A stretch of 64,000 bases of DNA from NCBI GenBank assembly GCA_030278955.1, contig JAOANR010000013.1, forward strand, positions 39,592,191 through 39,656,190, written 5' to 3'. Under the pieces are notes generated by a model. That model was given only the letters and a program-made list of their open reading frames with translations. It made no database searches and was not told the DNA's origin. Shown here one piece after another: positions 10,775-21,487 of the stretch. The number at the start of each line of letters is the position of its first letter. Position 1 is the first letter of the stretch. The position numbers and the translations under genes were made by a program. The DNA is from Hygrophila difformis (lineage: Eukaryota; Streptophyta; Magnoliopsida; Lamiales; Acanthaceae).

Positions 10775-11515
10775 TCAGTTTGAATCTGAATCAGTTTCTA
10801 ATTCTGACTCAGATTCAATTACATGCTCATTAAAATTTTCTCTTAATCTCCTAACTAAACTAGTAACCTCACAACACAAACAATCAATGTTTGTGGCACC
10901 ATAGTTAAAGTGTGGAGGTTCCCTAACTAAGTCCCTACTATGTGGTGCTAAATAATCGCAGTACTCGCGATGTCCTTGCCCCTTAAAGGGATTAGGCTCC
11001 TCTTCGCTTTCATTGAATAGCTTGCTGATCTTCGCCTCCATCTTGCGGATATGATCTTCATCTTTAAGGATTGATCCGAGAAGATACAATCCCTCATCAA
11101 TTTCCTCAAGGCTCTCCAAACTCAAAAGAATGAAGGCCTTGATAAAGATTGAGGGGTGATGGTTGTCATCGACTCCAGGTTTAAGAACTTCAAAAGCGGC
11201 TTCCTTGAGCCCTGTATTGCAGAATCTCAAGAGTGCAGGTTCTAGCTTCAGCATGAAATTTCCCGCCTCTCTGCATCTTCGAAGTATTCGGATGTAATGA
11301 GAGTCAAGTGTCCTCTCTGCAGTCATCCTCCTTTCCACATTTGCCCTCCTCCATACTATAGGCGCCATAGTTGCTTTGGCGAACTTTTTGCAGGTTGGGG
11401 CTAACCTGGCTACATCCTTCATCTCTTCCCTTCCCAACCTTGAGAGAATATCTCCCAAGATTTCTTCAGGAATGTCTAGAATGGATGATCTAGCATTTGG
11501 AGCTGCTGCGGCCAT
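10775..11515 (-). CDS. F-box protein gene 5 of cluster, single exon, 246 residues
   Basis: An uninterrupted frame from an ATG (MAAAAPNARSSILDIPEE) to TAA, with the F-box at about residues 10-50 (EEILGDILSRLGREEM). The middle block AGNFMLKLEPALLRFC and PNPFKGQGHREYC match the cluster family. The terminal C...CLCC pair is kept and the tail is very acidic (ESESELETDSDSN). TATAAAA sits at 11596-11602 on the minus strand, about 80 bp upstream of the ATG. It is the most diverged member and lies nearest the pol frame, which ends 740 bp away at 12258 (on the upstream side of this minus-strand gene). SKP1-binding adaptor by family; target unknown. Confidence 0.75.
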   Translation of the reverse strand: MAAAAPNARSSILDIPEEILGDILSRLGREEMKDVARLAPTCKKFAKATMAPIVWRRANVERRMTAERTLDSHYIRILRRCREAGNFMLKLEPALLRFCNTGLKEAAFEVLKPGVDDNHHPSIFIKAFILLSLESLEEIDEGLYLLGSILKDEDHIRKMEAKISKLFNESEEEPNPFKGQGHREYCDYLAPHSRDLVREPPHFNYGATNIDCLCCEVTSLVRRLRENFNEHVIESESELETDSDSN

Positions 11516-11595
11516 TCTATCTTTTGAATATGGTTTTAGGATAATTTCTCAGGATGGAAATGTTTGAGATGAAAGAATAGGAGGATTCGACTAGA

Positions 11596-11602
11596 TTTTA
11601 TA
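11596..11602 (-). promoter_or_regulatory. TATA box of F-box gene 5
   Basis: TATAAAA on the minus strand, placed about 80 bp before the ATG at 11515, which leaves room for a leader of about 50 bases. Confidence 0.5.
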
Positions 11603-12257
11603 GCAGAAAAACTAAATTCTGCCATAATTACTGGCGGTTGAAACGTCGTGATGGTTAGTGTACGAGAAGAAGAAGAGTCTGAAAAGGGTATTTTGGTCTT
11701 TGAGAAGTTTGAAAATCTATCCGTTCAAAATTCCCAGACTCTCGCTCTGTCGATTGTCATTGCGTGGGTATAAAAATCCTTTTCTCGCTTTGTTAATTAC
11801 AAAGCGAGAAAGCATTCTTGTACAATTCCCAGAGTAAAATAGTCTCGCTTTGTTTTTCAACAAAGCGTAGACACCAAACTCTTATTCCTTAACAAATTAT
11901 AATTTTGACAGAATAAATTAAAAAAAAAAAATTGAACTGATCACCTCGCATCATAACTTTTACAAAGCGTGAGTAAGAGTAATTCATTTTCAACTCACGC
12001 TTTGACAAAATTACAGAAGCGTGGCCTCAGGATCCATTCATACTCCATTTTCCAAACACTTAATACTCAAAAACCTGTTTGAAGATTCATGTCTCTTCCT
12101 CCTTCATTCCATCACAACTTCATTTCTCGGATTCCTGAAAATAAAGAACAAAAGAATTAGAGATGAAAAATAAATCTAAAGAAAAAGGGAATACTACTCA
12201 GTTAACCTGGGTAGTATCCACCCCCCTATATTTTTTTTTTTTTAAGAAAACAGAAAA
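11603..12257. repeat. Post-pol spacer with CTCGC/GCGAG hairpins and a purine tract
   Basis: Hairpin one has a perfect 12-bp stem TTCTCGCTTTGT with a five-base loop (11782-11810). Hairpin two has a 9-bp stem CGCTTTGTT (11844-11870). A third pairing joins CAAAGCGTGAG at 11963-11973 with CTCACGCTTTG at 11994-12004. Nearer pol there is a palindrome ATACTAC...GTAGTAT (12191-12217). Next to it is a purine tract on the minus strand (12218-12243: A-run, TATA, six G) that resembles a polypurine tract. No coding frame is seen. Confidence 0.75.
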
Positions 12258-15200
12258 CTAAGGATTATCCAAATATTCAGTTTGGATATTTAGATCTTGT
12301 TGACCAATATATTCCTTCAGCCTGTGTCCATTTACAGTCTTTTCTCCTTCATTGAGCATAATTGTCACTGATCCATTGTCATGAACAGCTACAACAGGAA
12401 ATGGTCCTGTCCACCTTGATCTGAGCTTACCTGGAAATAATTTCAAACGAGAATTATAAAGCAAAACCAATTGACCAACAGAAAATTCTTTATGTTTAAT
12501 TTTTGAATCATGAATTTTCTTAGTTCGGTCTTTATAAATCTTGCTGCTTTCATATGCTTCCAGTCTCATCTCTTCTAGTTTAGACAGATCAAACTTCCTC
12601 TTATCTTGTCCTGACTGAAAATCCATGTTGAGCATTTTAATGGCCCAATATGCTCTATGTTCTAACTCAACTGGAAGATGACATGCTTTTCCAAAAACTA
12701 ATCTGTAGGGAGACATTCCTATAGGAGTTTTAAAAGCAGTTCTGTAAGCCCATAAAGCATCATCTAACTTCTTTGACCAGTCTTTTCTTGTAATGTTCAC
12801 AGAAGCTTGTAGAATGTGCTTGATTTCCTTATTAGATACCTCCACCTGTCCACTTGTCTGAGGATGATATGGTGATCCAACTTTGTGATGAACACCATAC
12901 TGCTTTAGTAATTTCTCAAAAAGCTTATTCACAAAGTGAGATCCTCCATCAGATATAATGGCACGAGGGGCTCCAAACCTGGTAAAAATATTCTTCTGTA
13001 GAAATTTAGTAACTTGTTTAGCTTCATTATTGGGTAAGGCTACTGCCTCTACCCATTTTGAAACATAATCAACAGCTACTAAAATATAATGATTACCAAA
13101 AGATGGGGGAAATGGTCCCATAAAATCAATTCCCCAGACATCAAATATCTCTACTTCTAAAATCCCCTTTTGAGGCATTTCTTCTCTCATTGAAATGTTT
13201 CCCAATCTTTGACATCTATCACACATCTTTATAAGTTTCTGGGAATCCAAAAAGATAGTTGGCCAGTAAAACCCACAATCTAGAACTTTTCTAGCAGTCC
13301 TAGCAGGACCATGATGGCCTCCTAAAGGGTTCTCATGACACTTTCTGACAATTTGGAAACCTTCTTTTTCATGAACACAACGCCTAATAACCTGGTCTGA
13401 ACAAAACTTGAATAAAAAGGGGTCATCCCAATAGTATTTCTGAATTTCTCTGAAAAACCTTGACTTCTGATGAGAGTCTTTAAATTTTGGGACAATCTTG
13501 CAAGCTAGATAATTAGCAAAATCTGAAAACCAAGGACAATCAAATTGATGCAACTGCAAAGCATACAATTGTTCATCTGGAAATTTATCATTTACAACTT
13601 CCTCTTTCTCTGTTTTCTCCTCCAATCTAGAAAGGTGGTCTGCTACTCCATTATCTTTTCCTTTTCTATCCTTGATAATAATGTCAAATTCTTGTAGAAG
13701 TAAAACCCATCTTATCAGCATCGGTTTGGCTTCTTGCTTTGAGAAAAGATATCGTAATGCAGAATGATCTGTGTAAACTATAGTTTGGGCTCCAATAAGA
13801 TACTGTCTGAACTTATCAAAGGCAAAAACTACAGCATACATTTCCTTTTCTGTAGTAGTGTAGTTTATCTGGGCATCATTAAGAGTATGGCTAGCATAAT
13901 AGATAACATGATGTTTGCCTTCTTTGTGTTGCCCCAAAACTGCTCCTACTGCATTCTCACTTCCATCGCACATAAGCTCAAAAGGTAGACTCCAATCAGG
14001 AGACTGAACTATAGGTGCAGTGATTAATTTCTCCTTCAAAGTCTTAAAAGCTGTTAAGCAGTCTTCATCAAAGTTAAATGTCACATCCTTATGAAGGAGA
14101 TTACACATGGGTCTTGCTATCTTAGAAAAGTCCTTAATAAACCTTCTATAAAAACCAGCATGACCAAGAAAACTCCTTACTGCCTTAATTGTTTTAGGTG
14201 GTGGTAGATTAGCTATTACAGAAACCTTAGCCTTATCTACTTCTATTCCTGCTCTAGATACTTTGTGTCCCAGGACAATTCCTTCTTGAACCATAAAATG
14301 ACACTTTTCCCAGTTAAGAACTAAGTTAGTGTCCTCACATCTCTGCAAAATTTTTGACAAATTTTTTAAAGAATCTTCAAAGTCAGTTCCATGAACAGTA
14401 AAATCATCCATAAACACTTCAATGCATTTTTCAATAAAATCAGAGAATATACTCATCATGCATCTTTGAAATGTAGCAGGAGCATTACATAATCCAAAAG
14501 GCATTCTTCTATAAGCAAATGTTTCATATGGGCATGTAAAAGTTGTTTTCTCATGATCTTCACTAGCAATAACTATTTGATTATAACCTGAATAACCATC
14601 GAGAAAACTGTAAAATGGTTTACCTGACAATCTTTCTAACATTTGATCAATGAACGGTAAAGGAAAATGATCTTTTCTTGTGGCAGTGTTTAATTTTCTA
14701 TAGTCAATGCAAACTCTCCAACCAGTTACTGGTCTTGTTGCTACTTCATCACCATGTTCATTTGTCACAATACAAATCCCACACTTTTTGGGTACAACTT
14801 GCGTTGGACTTACCCATTTACTATCAGAGATAGGATAGATTATACCTGCATCAAGTAGCTTGATTACCTCCTTCTTGACAACTTCCTGCATTGGTGGGTT
14901 CAGCCTCCTTTGTGGTTGTCTGGAAGGTTTGTATTCATCCTCCATCAGAATCCTATGCATACAAATGTGTGGACTGATGCCTTTGATATCTGCTATAGTC
15001 CAAGCAATTGCCTGAATATGATTTTTAAGAGTACCTACTAGAGCTTGCTCTTGTTCTTCACTCAATTTGGATGAAATTATTACCGGAAGCTTCTTTTTGT
15101 CTGCCAAGAAGGCATACTTAAGATGTTCTGGTAATACTTTAAGCTCAAGCTCAGGTGGGTTTTCTATTGATGGAGTTAATCTGCTTCGAGTTTGCACTTC

Positions 15201-16700
15201 CATCTTTAAATCAGATCCTTCCTCAAAAGGGTCTGTTTTATCAATGTCATCCTCAGATTGCTCTGAAGATGGCATATCCTCACTTTCTGATCCATCCTTG
15301 ATTTCACCAGTCTCAGGATCAGCGAATCTAACCGCACACAAGTAAGCAAAAGTAGCATCTTTAGCATTTGTGAGTGGGGTGAGATTGTTCTCAGTTACAT
15401 CAGTGGTAAAGAGATTATAGTAATCAAAAAGATTTCCCCCCTCCATAGTACTATCTTCTAATTCATTCCCCGCTACATTGGTTTCAAAAGCGTTAAAAGG
15501 ATATGTTGACATCTTCATCATGTCAAAAGTGACCTCCTGGTTATCAACATGAAGCTTCACTATGCCATTCTTTGCATCAATCATGGCTCCCGCAGTCACC
15601 AGAAAAGGCCTTCCCAATATGATAGGAATTCTGACATTTTCGTCGATATCAAGAATGACAAAGTCAGCTGGAAAACAAAGGCCTCCTGTCTTTACTATAA
15701 CATCTTCAATGATCCCTTCTGGTCTGGTGCTCGATTGATCAGCAAAGAAGAGGGTCATATTGACTGGCCTCATCTTTCCCAAATCCAAACGTCTCACCAT
15801 AGCCAGTGGCATTACATTGATGCTGCTTCCTAAGTCACAGAGTCCTCGCCCAGCTTCTTTACAGTTGATAATCAGAGGTAAAGTGAAACTCCCTGGATCT
15901 TCAAGCTTTGGAGGAATCCTCTGCTGAAGAACCAAGCTACAGTTTTGATTTAGGACCACCATGTGCTGCTCTCCTGCACTTCTTTTCCCTGAAATTAATT
16001 CTTTCAGAAACTTAGCGTAAGTGGGCATTTCAGCAATTAATTCAACCAAAGGGATTGATATTTCAATGGCCTTAATCTTTTCAAGAAATTTCTTAAATTT
16101 AATTTCTTGAAGATCATTTTTAAGTCTCCCAGGATATGGTATCCTGGGCATGTGCTCATCCAGTGAATCCTTTTTGTTATCTGTAGAGTTAGGATTATCA
16201 TTACCTCCCTCTTTTTCCTTAGGAAAGGAATATCCTGAGACATTCTTTTCCAAACCCTTATCCTCAAGTATCTGTCTCTGTTCAGGGTGGTCATCTTCTT
16301 CCATTGTTTGAACATCCTTGAACTTTTTCTGCTGCAGCAACCTATCTCTTTTCTTTTCAAATTCAGGATCAACAACCTCTTTTCCTCCCCTCAATGTAAC
16401 TGCCTTACATTGTGGATTTGTTTCAGAAGAACTTGGTAATTTTCCTTTTTCTCTCTGCTGTAATAATTCTGCCATCTCTGTTACTGAATTCTCAACATTC
16501 TTGATTGAAGCCTGCAGTTGGTTATTTGTCTCTGTCTGCTTAACAATGAACTCCTTCAGAGCATTTTCCACCTTTAAAGAGTAAGTATTATCTTGAGCAA
16601 CAGGATAAGGTTGTTGTGGAAAGTTCACCGGGACTGGTGCAAACTGTCCAAATGGCCTATTCTGTTGGTTCACCTGCTGGAAAGGTCTCTGTGGGTACAT
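12258..16700 (-). CDS. pol: Athila-type pol polyprotein (protease, RT, RNase H, integrase)
   Basis: Intact 1480-residue frame. The protease motif DLGSS is near residue 288 and ILGRPFL follows. The reverse transcriptase has VPKK, the block [11 protein letters not shown] and the active site FMDD near residue 763, where many families have YVDD. RNase H shows [23 protein letters not shown] and [10 protein letters not shown]. The integrase has a zinc-binding start ([10 protein letters not shown]...CDRCQRLG) and a catalytic triad with D near 1190 (WGIDFMGP), D near 1253 (ISDGG) and E near 1288 (VEVSNKE). The same frame continues upstream without a start codon to a UAG at 16788-16790, where gag ends. 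Gag and pol therefore form one frame of about 1,930 codons broken by a single stop. No lesion is seen in the catalytic residues. Confidence 0.93.
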   Translation of the reverse strand: MYPQRPFQQVNQQNRPFGQFAPVPVNFPQQPYPVAQDNTYSLKVENALKEFIVKQTETNNQLQASIKNVENSVTEMAELLQQREKGKLPSSSETNPQCKAVTLRGGKEVVDPEFEKKRDRLLQQKKFKDVQTMEEDDHPEQRQILEDKGLEKNVSGYSFPKEKEGGNDNPNSTDNKKDSLDEHMPRIPYPGRLKNDLQEIKFKKFLEKIKAIEISIPLVELIAEMPTYAKFLKELISGKRSAGEQHMVVLNQNCSLVLQQRIPPKLEDPGSFTLPLIINCKEAGRGLCDLGSSINVMPLAMVRRLDLGKMRPVNMTLFFADQSSTRPEGIIEDVIVKTGGLCFPADFVILDIDENVRIPIILGRPFLVTAGAMIDAKNGIVKLHVDNQEVTFDMMKMSTYPFNAFETNVAGNELEDSTMEGGNLFDYYNLFTTDVTENNLTPLTNAKDATFAYLCAVRFADPETGEIKDGSESEDMPSSEQSEDDIDKTDPFEEGSDLKMEVQTRSRLTPSIENPPELELKVLPEHLKYAFLADKKKLPVIISSKLSEEQEQALVGTLKNHIQAIAWTIADIKGISPHICMHRILMEDEYKPSRQPQRRLNPPMQEVVKKEVIKLLDAGIIYPISDSKWVSPTQVVPKKCGICIVTNEHGDEVATRPVTGWRVCIDYRKLNTATRKDHFPLPFIDQMLERLSGKPFYSFLDGYSGYNQIVIASEDHEKTTFTCPYETFAYRRMPFGLCNAPATFQRCMMSIFSDFIEKCIEVFMDDFTVHGTDFEDSLKNLSKILQRCEDTNLVLNWEKCHFMVQEGIVLGHKVSRAGIEVDKAKVSVIANLPPPKTIKAVRSFLGHAGFYRRFIKDFSKIARPMCNLLHKDVTFNFDEDCLTAFKTLKEKLITAPIVQSPDWSLPFELMCDGSENAVGAVLGQHKEGKHHVIYYASHTLNDAQINYTTTEKEMYAVVFAFDKFRQYLIGAQTIVYTDHSALRYLFSKQEAKPMLIRWVLLLQEFDIIIKDRKGKDNGVADHLSRLEEKTEKEEVVNDKFPDEQLYALQLHQFDCPWFSDFANYLACKIVPKFKDSHQKSRFFREIQKYYWDDPFLFKFCSDQVIRRCVHEKEGFQIVRKCHENPLGGHHGPARTARKVLDCGFYWPTIFLDSQKLIKMCDRCQRLGNISMREEMPQKGILEVEIFDVWGIDFMGPFPPSFGNHYILVAVDYVSKWVEAVALPNNEAKQVTKFLQKNIFTRFGAPRAIISDGGSHFVNKLFEKLLKQYGVHHKVGSPYHPQTSGQVEVSNKEIKHILQASVNITRKDWSKKLDDALWAYRTAFKTPIGMSPYRLVFGKACHLPVELEHRAYWAIKMLNMDFQSGQDKRKFDLSKLEEMRLEAYESSKIYKDRTKKIHDSKIKHKEFSVGQLVLLYNSRLKLFPGKLRSRWTGPFPVVAVHDNGSVTIMLNEGEKTVNGHRLKEYIGQQDLNIQTEYLDNP

Positions 16701-16787
16701 CTGTTGTTGTGGATAAAATGGTTGTGGAGGACGAAACTGCTGCTGATTTGGTTGTTGTGGGTTCAGAAGATGTGCATTTTGTGCGTT

Positions 16788-18044
16788 CTAAGTATTACCA
16801 TAGCTCAGATTCGGGTGTTTGTTTTGGAACCCGGTGTAGTTGCAGCTCTCATCTTGCTTTGGGGCTTCCTGAATTTGTGGACACTGATCATTGTGATGTG
16901 GCCCTGAGCAAATTCCGCACTGATACACAGGTTCCATTGGAGCAGGTTGAAGGACCATTACTGGTTGCTGTTGTTGTTGATGCTGAGCCTGTTGATTTGC
17001 TTGCTGAGCCAACTGTAGATCAGCAATCTGCTTGGAGAGTGCTGCAAATTTCTCTTCATTTTTATCTGTATGGATGACAAGACTTTTTCTGGTAGGAGAT
17101 GGTGGATCATCGTCCTGGAGAACTGCCCTGCTAGCTGTCATGGTATCTATTGTTGACCATGCTCTATCAAGTGGCATTTGAAGCAACTGTTCCCCTCCAG
17201 TGGCATTGATCATCATCTGCCAAGTGTGAGTTAGTCCGGTGAAGAAAATCTTCAATAACCTTCTTTCAGTTATACCATGTTGTGGGCATCTCTTGAGCAT
17301 GTCGAAGAATCTATCCCGGGCATCCTTAAGAGATTCCCCTTTTCTCATCTTGAAACTAGAGATCTTGTCTACCCATTCGTCAACCTTACTTTCAGGAAAA
17401 TACTTGAGTAGGAAATTCCTGACTAATTCTGGCCATGTAGCCTTCTGTTGAGCATTTAATGAATCATACCATTCTTTAGCGGAGCCATCCAAAGAGAATG
17501 GAAACATAGCCAACTGAATGGTTTCCCTTGAAGCTCTTCCTTTCTTTACTGTCTTACTTAGTTCAACAAACTTCTTGAGATGTAAATGTGGATCTTCAGC
17601 ACTCATTCCATAAAAAGCTCTAGAAGATGCTAGGTTCAATATACCAGGTGGTATATCAACCTCCTCATCCGTCCCAGCCAAATATTGATCGACATTAGGT
17701 TGCCATGGTTGATATTGCTCTTCTTGAGGGTTCGGAACAGGATTAGCAAAATTTGGTGGAAAATAGTATTGATGAATAAATTGTGGTGCAGCAGCTCTTT
17801 GTGGTGCTTGAAAAGGTCCTCGAAGTGGAATGTTTTGCTGATTATCTGGTTGTCCATTTGGCAAGTTCCCAGGTCCGTCATTCTGTCCATTGTTAGCCAT
17901 CCTTGTTATGGTTGAAAGATTTCCTTCTGCAAGATCTCTCTGTCTCCTTCTTGCACTTGCTCTGATCAGCCTTGCTGTTCTCTCGAGTTCACAATTAAAA
18001 GGAAGCAAAGGTGGTCTTGAAGATCGAGTTTTTCTCTCGCTCAT
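16788..18044 (-). CDS. gag: Athila-type gag
   Basis: A 418-residue protein starting at the first ATG after the primer binding site. It has a basic N-terminus (MSERKTRSS...SARRRQRD), then the retrotransposon Gag domain at about residues 140-290 (HLKKFVEL, FPFSLDGSAKEWYDSL, FLLKYFPESKVDEW, RDRFFDMLKRCPQHG). A Gln-rich linker follows, then a zinc-knuckle-like CGICSGPHHNDQC near the end. It forms the particle that packages element RNA. The stop UAG is followed in frame by the start of the protease-polymerase region, so either readthrough or a recent nonsense mutation separates the two. Confidence 0.9.
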   Translation of the reverse strand: MSERKTRSSRPPLLPFNCELERTARLIRASARRRQRDLAEGNLSTITRMANNGQNDGPGNLPNGQPDNQQNIPLRGPFQAPQRAAAPQFIHQYYFPPNFANPVPNPQEEQYQPWQPNVDQYLAGTDEEVDIPPGILNLASSRAFYGMSAEDPHLHLKKFVELSKTVKKGRASRETIQLAMFPFSLDGSAKEWYDSLNAQQKATWPELVRNFLLKYFPESKVDEWVDKISSFKMRKGESLKDARDRFFDMLKRCPQHGITERRLLKIFFTGLTHTWQMMINATGGEQLLQMPLDRAWSTIDTMTASRAVLQDDDPPSPTRKSLVIHTDKNEEKFAALSKQIADLQLAQQANQQAQHQQQQQPVMVLQPAPMEPVYQCGICSGPHHNDQCPQIQEAPKQDESCNYTGFQNKHPNLSYGNT

Positions 18045-18165
18045 AAACTGTTAAGGCTTCTCTGTGAACAAAATGAAAGAATTTGTGAATTCGTTATAAT
18101 AAAAAGTAAATAATTACAATTAAACCAAGAATATCTACAGTTCTAAAATTCATAACGCTACACCC

Positions 18166-18183
18166 TCCCCGGCAACGGCGCCA
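18166..18183 (-). promoter_or_regulatory. Primer binding site, tRNA-Asp type
   Basis: On the minus strand the 18 bases TGGCGCCGTTGCCGGGGA lie directly after the LTR end ...GCTTCA. This is the tRNA-Asp-type site familiar from Athila and Tat elements, where reverse transcription is primed. Confidence 0.88.
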
Positions 18184-21100
18184 TGAAGCTTTTGAGGTGA
18201 AACCTCGGTCAGTGCCCCCCAACAGCCTTTACACTATAATCTCTATAGGGCTGTTAAAAAGCTTGCCTAGTTTTTCCTACCGAAAGCGCACGGTATCAAG
18301 CTGCAATATTTATTTTAATTGTCGGGATCGTTCAAAAGAGAGTTACACGATAGAAGTGTTTTAATAGAATTATTAGCTGCAGAATCTGTCTCTATTCTTG
18401 ATTTAAGAATGTTGTAATGATTATTACTAAAGAATACTACTGAAATGTAAATGCTTAAAGCTGTAAATGTAGTAAAGAAAACAATTAAAATGATGTAGAA
18501 CATTATGATCTTATTCACGTGTTTAAGGTGCTACAGACCAAATCAAATGAAATAGGCATATGGTGAGATAATCGTACTTCATTGGCTAAAACATAATGAA
18601 AGTTCATTGAGATAGAAAAATCCTTTACACAATTTAATCAATTCTTCATGTCTTCAATCACTTCCCAAGACAGGTACTTATGATTCAGTGTCATGACATT
18701 CTAAGCTCTGAAATCATGGAATACTATCATCACAGAATGATCTGTCAGACTCCTTCTGTGATAATAGCTTTCAGAATTGTCAATCTTTTTCTTTCAGACT
18801 CAGATTAAGCCTTTGACAACTCGAGGTCACTTCTAAATCTTACTATATTCATCTGAACTTGAAGTTGTTCTTTTTATTACTCTGATCAAACTAATCTTAT
18901 GATCCTGTATTGGATGTCCTCTACAACAAATGAAAAAGCTAATATTTAAATCTATCATCCAATGTTTTCATAAGACTTATTTCTTCAGAGTAATTCCTGC
19001 AAGTATTCATAAGGAATAATAGTCTTGTAAGTATATCAAGATGAAATTGCTATTCAACTTCCTTGACTTATCCAGACTACTCAGATTTGTATAACTGATT
19101 TAGCTCAAGAAATCTCTGTAAACAGTTCCAAATATCCATGATTTGACTCAGGATTAGTAGACTGAAGAGAAATGTTTAATCTCCTACTCATAGCTATAGT
19201 GATAACTATAATACCATGAACCCCGGAAATTAATCTTCCTGATACTCTACTAATTTTTAGGACAAAAGATGGTTCTTGAAACATCTTTCCCTTTTAAACG
19301 ACAGGTACTAAATGCCCAACTGAAGAACAAGTTTGTTCTTTATCAGTCCTGAGTAAATAATGATTGAGTAAACCTATATCATCATCTCTCTCAGCGTACC
19401 AGTGTAAAATAGTAATACGTGTTGCACATATGAATTGTAATTTTGTAATCATGAAGTAAGATTACTCATCATATACTGGAAATATCCAAAATATTATATG
19501 TATGTGTAGTATTATATGTATAAAGAGACGTTGAGGGTTCTGAATCCTCTTAATCAAAATGCAAGGATGCTTCCAAAATATACATTGGAAACTAGACAGA
19601 ATTAGGAGATAACTTTCCCAAGAAAAAGAATTTGAGAAATAACTCTGCAAAATAAGTGTCCAAAATAGCTCGCAGTAACTATTTTGGGTTTCAAACTATG
19701 AACATTCCAATTTTCCGCGCGCTATGTCTGTACAGCGTGGAGGGAGCTAATATTCAAAGAATGTTCTCCAGATTTTGTTTATACGAAGAACTGAATGCCT
19801 CGCGATAGTTTCTGTAAGAATGCGGCGAGGTACTCAATTCCTACTTATAGATATTGGTTATATACATATAGGAAGTAAAAGTAAATGATTAATATCCTAT
19901 AAAATGGATATCAAGTCTATTGCTGTTATAGATTGATCCTCTCGCTTTGTCAGATTGACATCGCGTGAGTATTTGAATAGCCTTTGTCATAATAGATCTA
20001 TCTGGATATTTCCTCGCATCATCTTTTAGGATGAAGCGAGGGAATATCCTTATTCGAAGTAAATGATCAGAATTTATAACTGTCATAACTACCTTCTGGA
20101 ATTTCTGTTTAGAAAATTATGAACGTATAATCTTTTGCATCCAGGTTCATGAACTCAAAATTATTGATTCTCAAAGATTATCAAGCGATGATTAACACTG
20201 CATGGGTCTCTAGGAACCTTTTAGAGTTCTGAACATTAAACCTTATGATTCTCATCTATAAACATAACATTGACAGAAAATCAAGTAAATTCATAATTCT
20301 GCCAGATCATACCTAACTCGGTTACAACATCCAAATTCCTTACGTAATTGGAACGAACAATTTGCGCATTAAAAATGTGGAAGTGTTATGATCTTCGGAA
20401 ATCGAATTCAAGATATGATGCAAAATTCAGATTGAATGATGAAATTGAGGTTTATACTCTGCTGAAACAGAATTACGAAATGGAAATAGAAACCAGAAAG
20501 ATAAGAAATTCACAATCTGATAACCGATCATTCTTCCTGTATCTCAATTAACAAAGAATTAAAAACGAATACACCTGGAAATCTGATTGCTATCAGAATA
20601 GTGCAAAGATGAGCGAGCGAGTCGGAGTTTAGATGATGATCGTCATGATGGATGAGCAAGTGATCCGAAAGCAACTCTCCTCCCAGGGTATCCTCTAGCT
20701 AATCTAACAACTAATCTTAAAGAAATCTACTGCGAAATTGAAATTCAGATCTACAAATTACAAATCTGAAGAACATCAAAGTAAATTGCAGAGAAAATTA
20801 AATCCTAACCTACCTACTAAATTCTAAAAAGTGGACTGGAGAGTAAAGTTGAGCTATTCTCTTCAATCTCCCGCCTGCTGAGCTGATTCCCCAAGGGTCT
20901 TATTTATAGATGGGTGTTGTAACTGCTTCTGCCTTGGATGATAACCGCTCGCATCAGAATAGCTCTCCTCTCGCTTTCCTTCAAAGCGAGAGTCAGAAAT
21001 GTAATCATCTTTCTTGATGAGGCGAAGTCTCACAGTTTCTCCAAGGAATCTGCTTCTCGCCATAACGGATAAAACTTCTGTCTTGCACAGACTTCCTTTT

Positions 21101-21487
21101 CTCGCGATGTCAATCATCATCGCGTGGACTTCAGCATCTGCACATTTTCCTTAAATCTTTTCCTGATTTAGGAAACAAGCCCTCGCACCATTCCTTTTCT
21201 TTCCTCGCTATGTCCTTTCCACTTCCTGCTGTTTTCCAGCTTAACTTCCTTCTGCATGGCAAGGCGTGGATCAGTTCAATAGAAACACTGCGTGCGAGAC
21301 TTACAACGAAAACTCAGAATTTCAAGCCATTTTTCATGTATTTCCAACTTCTTTGCAATCTTAATTCTTCTTCCATCTTTTCTAATCCTTTATGATCATT
21401 CATCAAAAATCAATGGAATTAAGAGCAAAAGGTCATCATTAAGACACTAAATTGGACGCAAATGACAGTCACAAAAGGCTGTCATCA
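18184..21487 (-). repeat. Probable 5' LTR of the Athila-type element
   Basis: The inner end is fixed by the primer binding site (minus strand ...GCTTCA, then TGGCGCC). The outer end is chosen at TGATGACAGCC (21487 downward), giving TG...CA ends and about 3.3 kb. It is non-coding and AT-rich, with many CTCGC/GCGAG hairpins: 19938-19969, 20012-20041, 20968-20992 (perfect 10-bp stem CTCTCGCTTT) and 21101-21126. A TATA box CTATAAATA lies at 20901-20909. The outer boundary is less sure because no second LTR copy is in the window to compare. If correct, the 5-base flank after it is ACCGA. Confidence 0.6.
20901..20909 (-). promoter_or_regulatory. Probable LTR TATA box
   Basis: CTATAAATA on the minus strand inside the LTR. 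A transcript starting about 30 bases later would cross the remaining 2.7 kb of LTR to reach the primer binding site. Confidence 0.45.

Larger units (their letters stand above)
1..21487 (-). mobile_element. Giant Athila-type Ty3/Gypsy retrotransposon, 3' end outside window
   Basis: Read on the minus strand the order is 5' LTR, tRNA-Asp-type primer binding site, gag, pol (protease-RT-RNase H-integrase), five F-box genes or exons, an 857-residue unknown protein, then a broken frame with the plant transposon protein domain typical of Athila elements downstream of pol. All major frames share one orientation, and no LTR-like sequence lies between pol and the last ORF. CTCGC/GCGAG hairpins occur both in the LTR and directly after pol. 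No 3' LTR copy is visible, so the left end is open. The alternative is two separate element pieces flanking host F-box genes. That gag, pol and LTR are Athila-like is firm; membership of everything left of 11.6 kb is inference. Confidence 0.55.

Noticed and set aside
12207..12257. 3' LTR junction ending the Athila element directly after pol
   Set aside because: The sequence after the purine tract does not match the LTR start near 21487, and env-region sequence follows farther on in the same orientation.
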